8,794 nt of DNA, taken from the NCBI GenBank assembly GCA_003157595.1, contig PMKB01000205.1, forward strand, positions 1-8,794, written 5' to 3'. The notes under the pieces were generated by a model. The model was not told the DNA's origin. It made no database searches and saw only the letters and a program-made list of their open reading frames with translations. This stretch comes from Solirubrobacterales bacterium (GTDB taxonomy: Bacteria; Actinomycetota; Thermoleophilia; Solirubrobacterales; Solirubrobacteraceae). Below are positions 5,229-8,794 of this stretch, piece after piece. Made by a program: the position numbers and the translations under genes. Position 1 is the first letter of the stretch. Each line of letters opens with the position of its first letter.

Positions 5229-6326
5229 CTAGAGCCCGCTGACCGCCGTTGCGTCAGCGGCGGCGACCACCTTCGGCAGCGGCGCGAACTGCAGCGACGC
5301 ACCCTTGGCCTGCTCGGCCGAGGTGAGCGCGAAGGCGATGAACTGCTTGAGCAACGCGATCCCGTTGTCGTCCGGGCGGATGATGACGTAGGTGAACGTC
5401 GACATCGGGTACGCCGCCGCCTCCTCCTTCTGGAGGCGGGTGGGCTTCTTGCCCTTCTTCGGCTTGCTGTACGGAGGATCGACGATCGAGAGCGCGCTCG
5501 CGATCGAGGTCGCAGTGCTCGACGTGAGCGTGCTGAGCGACGGCACGGACTTCACGAGATCGGCGGCATCAGCGACGTAGGGAACGTAGGGGAGCACGAA
5601 CTTGCCGGCGTTGTTCTCGACCGCCGCCGCCTGCAGCTTGGCTTCGCGGATGTAGAACCACGAGTTGTTGCCAATCGCGCCAGGAGTCGCAGCGACCACC
5701 GCGGCGACGCCGCTGTTGCCCTTGCCGCCGGTACCGACCGGGAAGCTGACCGCCGTACCAAACCCAACCTTGGACGCCCACGTCGGGCTGACCTTCGAGA
5801 GGTATGACGTGAAGGCGTAGGTATCACCCGAGCCGTCGCTGCGGAAGACCGGCGTGATCGCCAGGCTCGGGAAGGTCTCACCCTTGTTCAGGGCGGCGAT
5901 CTTCGGGTCGTTCCAGTTGGTGATCGTCCCGAGGAAGATGCCAGCGATAACCGGGCCGGAGAGATTCACGTGGCTCACACCGCTCAGGTTGTACGAGAGG
6001 CCGGTGCCCGCCAGCGCCCACGGCAACTCGATGCAACCGCTGCAGCCTGCGTCCTGAGTGCTGGTCAGCGGAGCGTCCGAGGCGCCAAAGTCGACGGTCT
6101 TGCCACTGATGTCCGTGATCCCGGCACCCGAGCCGACCGAGCCATAGGTCACCGAGTTACCTGTGCTGCTCTTGAAGTCGGGGGCGAAGACGTTGTCGAC
6201 GAGCGGCGCCACGAGGGACGATCCGGCGCCGGTGAGACTGCCGGCCGCGGACGAGGTCGCGGCCATGCCGAGCGCAGCGGCGGCGGTCGCCGCGATCACC
6301 GCGAGCGTGGGAATGGGGCGGATCAT
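5229..6326 (-). CDS. pstS: Phosphate ABC transporter substrate-binding protein PstS
   Basis: The 365-residue product binds phosphate outside the membrane and delivers it to PstCA. Family motifs are TGAGSSLVAPL (32-42), YGSVGSGAGI, VDFGASDAPL, FRSDGSGDTYAFTSYLS and the late GVAAVVAATPGAIG. A Sec-type signal peptide spans about 1-28, with likely cleavage after SSAA. No lipobox cysteine is present, although most actinobacterial PstS proteins are lipoproteins. A CSGC pair in the N-terminal lobe could form a disulfide. A lysine-rich segment at 287-302 (SKPKKGKKPTRLQKEE) looks like a surface loop insertion. ATG 6326 is chosen; AGGAGG lies 10 bases upstream. The in-frame TTG at 6332 would sit only four bases from it. 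The gene is transcribed away from pstCAB, with a shared PHO-box-like repeat array between them. Confidence 0.95.
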   Translation of the reverse strand: MIRPIPTLAVIAATAAAALGMAATSSAAGSLTGAGSSLVAPLVDNVFAPDFKSSTGNSVTYGSVGSGAGITDISGKTVDFGASDAPLTSTQDAGCSGCIELPWALAGTGLSYNLSGVSHVNLSGPVIAGIFLGTITNWNDPKIAALNKGETFPSLAITPVFRSDGSGDTYAFTSYLSKVSPTWASKVGFGTAVSFPVGTGGKGNSGVAAVVAATPGAIGNNSWFYIREAKLQAAAVENNAGKFVLPYVPYVADAADLVKSVPSLSTLTSSTATSIASALSIVDPPYSKPKKGKKPTRLQKEEAAAYPMSTFTYVIIRPDDNGIALLKQFIAFALTSAEQAKGASLQFAPLPKVVAAADATAVSGL

Positions 6327-6336
6327 TTGCAACTTG

Positions 6337-6342
6337 CCTCCT
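6337..6342 (-). promoter_or_regulatory. Strong Shine-Dalgarno sequence of pstS
   Basis: AGGAGG on the minus strand, complementary to the 16S rRNA anti-Shine-Dalgarno. It ends 10 bases before ATG 6326 and only four before TTG 6332, which favours the ATG. It is the best ribosome-binding site in the window, as expected for a binding protein needed in excess over its permease. Confidence 0.8.
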
Positions 6343-6388
6343 GGTTGGATGCTGGGGGTGATTGGAGCATCCCGCGGCGAGGCCGGGG

Positions 6389-6432
6389 CGGGCGTTACGG
6401 ACCGGTGAACGGCCCGTTATCAACTTGTGAAC
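6389..6432 (-). promoter_or_regulatory. PHO-box-like array of four 11-bp direct repeats (predicted PhoP site)
   Basis: On the minus strand four consecutive 11-base units begin at 6432, 6421, 6410 and 6399 with GTTCAC, GATAAC, GTTCAC and CGTAAC. All four have T at position 3 and A-C at positions 5-6, and units 1 and 3 match perfectly over six bases. Actinobacterial PHO boxes, the sites of the response regulator PhoP, are 11-bp direct repeats with a GTTCAC-type core. The array lies between the divergent pstS and pstCAB genes, where it could activate both. PhoP binding is inferred from pattern and context; phoRP is not in the window. Confidence 0.75.
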
Positions 6433-6460
6433 GAACATGTGGCGCCGCGAGCCGTGCGAT

Positions 6461-6466
6461 TAGGGT
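6461..6466 (+). promoter_or_regulatory. Candidate -10 element for pstCAB
   Basis: TAGGGT fits TANNNT and lies eight bases before ATG 6475, about 29 bases past the end of the PHO-box array. No -35 hexamer is evident, as is common for promoters that depend on a bound activator. The spacing would give a leaderless or nearly leaderless mRNA. The overlapping AGGGTG (6462-6467) could instead serve as a ribosome-binding site seven bases from the ATG, so the assignment is uncertain. Confidence 0.35.
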
Positions 6467-6474
6467 GTCGCTTG

Positions 6475-7464
6475 ATGAGCGCAATGCCGGCCGCCACCGG
6501 GCTCCCAACCCGTCGCCGCCTCGGAGATCGCCTCGGCGACCGCCTGCTGCTCGGCCTCGCAATCTTGGCATCGCTCACGGCGGTTGTCGTGATCGCGCTG
6601 ATCATCTACAAGCTGATCGACGGCGCCAGCGCTTCGATCTCGACCTTCGGCCTCGGCTTTCTGTGGCATTCGACGTGGAACCCCGCGAGCTCTGCCGGCG
6701 TGGCCGACGCCAACGTCTTCGGTGCCGGGACCCTGATCTTCGGAACCGTCGTGACCTCGGCGATCTCGCTGCTGATCGCAGTGCCGCTGGGGGTCGCGAT
6801 CGGTGTCTACCTCAGCCTGCTGGCGCCGGGCCGCGTAGGTGCGGTGATCGGCCCGCTCGTCGAGCTGCTCGCGGCGATACCGAGCGTGATCCTCGGTCTG
6901 TGGGGGATCATCATCCTCGCGCCGGTGATGCGCTCGACGATCGAGCCGGCGCTCCACGGCGCGTTCGGATTCATCCCGATCTTCGGGACGCCCTCGGCGA
7001 CTGGCCTCGGCGTCTTCACCGCCGGCGTTGTCCTCGCGATCATGGTGCTGCCGATCATCGCGTCGATCAGCCGCGACCTCTTCCTCAGCGTCCCGCGTGA
7101 GCTGAAGGACGGAGCGCTCGCGCTCGGCGCGACGCGCTGGGAGATGATCCGCGGCGTGGTCCTGGACTCGACCCGTCCCGGGCTCGCGGCTGCCACGATC
7201 CTCGGGCTGAGCCGCGCGCTCGGCGAGGCGATTGCGGTCACGCAGCTGATGGGCGCCGGATCGGTCCTGAGCAAAAACCTGTTTACCACCGGCGACTCAC
7301 TCGCGAGCCGCCTCGCCGAGCAGGTCACGAACCCGCAGAGCAGCCAGCAGCTCGCGGCGCTCTTCTATTGCGCGGTGATCCTGCTCGCGATGGAGCTCGT
7401 CGTCAACCTCGCTGCTCAGCTGATCGTGCGCCACTTCGAACGCAACCAGGGAGTGCTCCGCTGA
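6475..7464 (+). CDS. pstC: Phosphate ABC transporter permease PstC
   Basis: The 329-residue membrane protein is one of the two channel subunits of the phosphate importer. It has an Arg-rich cytoplasmic N-terminus, a first span at about 24-46, then the five-span binding-protein-dependent permease core. The EAA loop that docks on PstB is visible at about 208-225 (RELKDGALALGATRWEMI), followed by RALGEA (247-252). The segment around 130-150 (ELLAAIPSVILGLWGIIILA) is typical of PstC. ATG 6475 is preferred over an in-frame GTG at 6427, because the GTG has no ribosome-binding site and lies inside the PHO-box array. The stop overlaps the pstA ATG by one base, implying coupled translation and balanced permease subunits. 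Confidence 0.95.
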   Translation: MSAMPAATGLPTRRRLGDRLGDRLLLGLAILASLTAVVVIALIIYKLIDGASASISTFGLGFLWHSTWNPASSAGVADANVFGAGTLIFGTVVTSAISLLIAVPLGVAIGVYLSLLAPGRVGAVIGPLVELLAAIPSVILGLWGIIILAPVMRSTIEPALHGAFGFIPIFGTPSATGLGVFTAGVVLAIMVLPIIASISRDLFLSVPRELKDGALALGATRWEMIRGVVLDSTRPGLAAATILGLSRALGEAIAVTQLMGAGSVLSKNLFTTGDSLASRLAEQVTNPQSSQQLAALFYCAVILLAMELVVNLAAQLIVRHFERNQGVLR

Positions 7465-8360
7465 TGTCCGTGCCGCTCGATCCGGCGCGTCCGCTGACCG
7501 CCGCCGGGGGTAACCTCCGCCGGCGCCGGCGTGTGGATCAGATGATGCGCGCCATCGCGACGGCGGCGGCGGTTGTCGCGGTGGCGATCCTCGTGATCGT
7601 CATCGTCACGGTTGCCTCCAACGGCGCCAGCCAGCTCTCGATCGGCTTCCTCACCAAGGACCCGACGGCCGAGCTCGGCGCGGCCGGAGGAGGCATCGCC
7701 AGCGCGATCGTCGGCAGCGCGATGATCGTGGCGGTCGCCACGGCGATGGCGCTGCCGATCGGAGTGCTGATCGCGATCTATTTGACCGAGTTCTCGAAGC
7801 CGCGCACGGCGCGGCCGATCCGGCTGGCGCTCGACCTGCTCAACGGCATGCCATCGATCGTGATCGCGGTGTTCGTCTACGGCCTGCTCGTCGAGGGACA
7901 TCAACAGACCGGCTTCGCAGCGTCGTTCGCGCTCGCCATCATCATGGTTCCGCTGCTCGCCCGCACGACTCAGGAGATGCTGCGGCTCGTGCCCCAGGAA
8001 CTGCGTGACGCTTCGCACGCGCTCGGCATCAACCGCTGGCGGACGATCGTCGGCATCGTGCTGCCGAGCGCGCTCGGCGGCATCCTTACGGGCACGGTGC
8101 TCGCGGTTGCCCGTGCGGCCGGCGAGACCGCGCCGGTGCTCCTGCTGAGCTCGATCTTCGGTGTCGGCACCACGATCAACGTGTTCGGAACGGCCCTGCC
8201 GAACATCCCCTACACGATCTTCTCGGACTCCGAGTCGAGCTTCCCCGCCGACCATGCGCGCGCCTGGGGAGCGGCGCTGGTGCTGATCGCCTTCATCCTG
8301 GTCGGCAACCTGACCGCCCGGGCGATGCTCGCGCGCCAGCGCCGGATAATGTCAAGATGA
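7464..8360 (+). CDS. pstA: Phosphate ABC transporter permease PstA
   Basis: The 298-residue product is the second permease subunit, pairing with PstC. After a basic N-terminus (RRRRR near 19-23) comes a long hydrophobic span at about 31-50, then a short external loop and the permease core. Family marks include [18 protein letters not shown] (125-142), the EAA loop [17 protein letters not shown] (179-195) and ARAAGETAP (216-224). The ATG overlaps the pstC stop by one base and has AGGGAG ten bases upstream at 7448-7453. The gene ends with an ATGA overlap to the first possible pstB start. Its length is normal for the family and nothing is missing. Confidence 0.95.
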   Translation: MSVPLDPARPLTAAGGNLRRRRRVDQMMRAIATAAAVVAVAILVIVIVTVASNGASQLSIGFLTKDPTAELGAAGGGIASAIVGSAMIVAVATAMALPIGVLIAIYLTEFSKPRTARPIRLALDLLNGMPSIVIAVFVYGLLVEGHQQTGFAASFALAIIMVPLLARTTQEMLRLVPQELRDASHALGINRWRTIVGIVLPSALGGILTGTVLAVARAAGETAPVLLLSSIFGVGTTINVFGTALPNIPYTIFSDSESSFPADHARAWGAALVLIAFILVGNLTARAMLARQRRIMSR

Positions 8361-8794
8361 CCGAGACGAACACAACGAGGAGCGCTGAGCCGATGGACGC
8401 CAACCAGCCCGAGGCCGACGCAGCTACAGCCCCGCCGGTCGTGCCGCTTGCGATCACGACGAGAGAGCATGTGCCGACGACCGCGACCGAGGTCGTGTTC
8501 GAACTGCGCGACCTCGACGTTCATTACGGCCGGACGCTTGCGGTCGCGGGCGTCAGCATGAAGGTCTACAAGAACGTCATCACGGCAATGATCGGCCCGT
8601 CAGGCTGCGGCAAGAGCACGGTGGTTCGCACGCTCAACCGGATGAACGACTCGGTCCCCGGCTTCCGCGTGACCGGTGAGGCGCTCTACCACGGCAATGA
8701 CATCTACGGCAGCGGTGTCGATCCCGTCGAGGTCCGTCGGCGGATCGGGATGGTGTTTCAGCGGCCCAACCCGTTCCCCAAGTCGATCTTCGAC
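8357..8794 (+). CDS. pstB: Phosphate ABC transporter ATP-binding protein PstB (C-terminus cut by window edge)
   Basis: The first 146 residues of the importer ATPase are present. The beta-strand [11 protein letters not shown] (48-58) is followed by the Walker A motif GPSGCGKST (80-88), the PstB-typical RTLNRMND (91-98) and the Q-loop [14 protein letters not shown] ending at the window edge (Q135). The signature LSGGQ and Walker B motifs lie beyond the window. The ATG at 8357 overlaps the pstA stop (ATGA); an in-frame ATG at 8393 has AGGAG at 8378-8382, ten bases upstream. The two starts leave about 45 or 33 low-complexity Ala/Pro/Thr-rich residues before the ATPase fold. That is longer than the short lead-in of typical PstB, so the true start may be the later one. 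Confidence 0.95.
   Translation, partial: MTETNTTRSAEPMDANQPEADAATAPPVVPLAITTREHVPTTATEVVFELRDLDVHYGRTLAVAGVSMKVYKNVITAMIGPSGCGKSTVVRTLNRMNDSVPGFRVTGEALYHGNDIYGSGVDPVEVRRRIGMVFQRPNPFPKSIFD

Noticed and set aside
6327..6332. TTG 6332 as the start of pstS
   Set aside because: It is only four bases from AGGAGG and adds two residues; ATG 6326 has the better codon and a workable spacing of ten.
6427..6474. GTG 6427 as an upstream start of pstC
   Set aside because: It lies inside the PHO-box array, has no ribosome-binding site, and adds 16 residues unrelated to PstC.
7416..8255. 279-residue minus-strand open frame opposite pstA
   Set aside because: Its His/Arg/Asp-rich composition is typical of the antisense of a GC-rich membrane protein gene; there is no start context.
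8357..8490. Separate short gene upstream of pstB
   Set aside because: The frame is continuous with the PstB ATPase fold, so the Ala/Pro/Thr-rich stretch is either an N-terminal extension or untranslated if ATG 8393 or a later start is used.

Overview
The window is GC-rich, gene-dense bacterial chromosome. High GC, frequent GATCG/CGATC words, GTG starts and the style of the PstS and cytochrome proteins suggest an actinobacterium, most likely class Thermoleophilia (Solirubrobacter/Conexibacter-like). The lineage is inferred from composition and protein style, not from a marker gene. No RNA genes, CRISPR arrays, insertion sequences or phage genes were seen.

Layout. (1) 1-1069, minus: a membrane-anchored kelch beta-propeller protein, C-terminus cut by the window edge. 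(2) 1155-5020, plus: a compact five-gene operon encoding a small single-span membrane protein, an ApbE-type FAD:protein FMN transferase, a ferric-reductase-like b-type cytochrome with an extracytoplasmic C-terminal domain, a NuoF-like NADH dehydrogenase protein and a small ferredoxin. The first four genes are joined by 1- or 4-base stop/start overlaps; the last junction has been opened by a 12-bp tandem duplication. (3) 5154-5200: a strong hairpin between the convergent operon and pstS. (4) 5229-6326, minus: pstS. (5) 6475-8794, plus: pstC, pstA and the start of pstB (cut by the window edge). pstS diverges from pstCAB, and the gap holds four 11-bp repeats resembling the PhoP-binding PHO box of actinobacteria.

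How the genes may work together. The pst genes form a high-affinity phosphate ABC importer, probably induced at low phosphate through the shared PHO box. The five-gene operon reads as a transmembrane electron-transfer module: NADH is oxidised by the NuoF-like protein, electrons pass to the ferredoxin and then to the four-His membrane cytochrome, and ApbE would attach FMN to an extracytoplasmic acceptor. No canonical flavinylation motif is visible in any protein of the operon, so the ApbE target is unidentified. That gap, the altered iron-sulfur ligands in two consecutive proteins, and the unassigned domain on the cytochrome are the most interesting features of the window.
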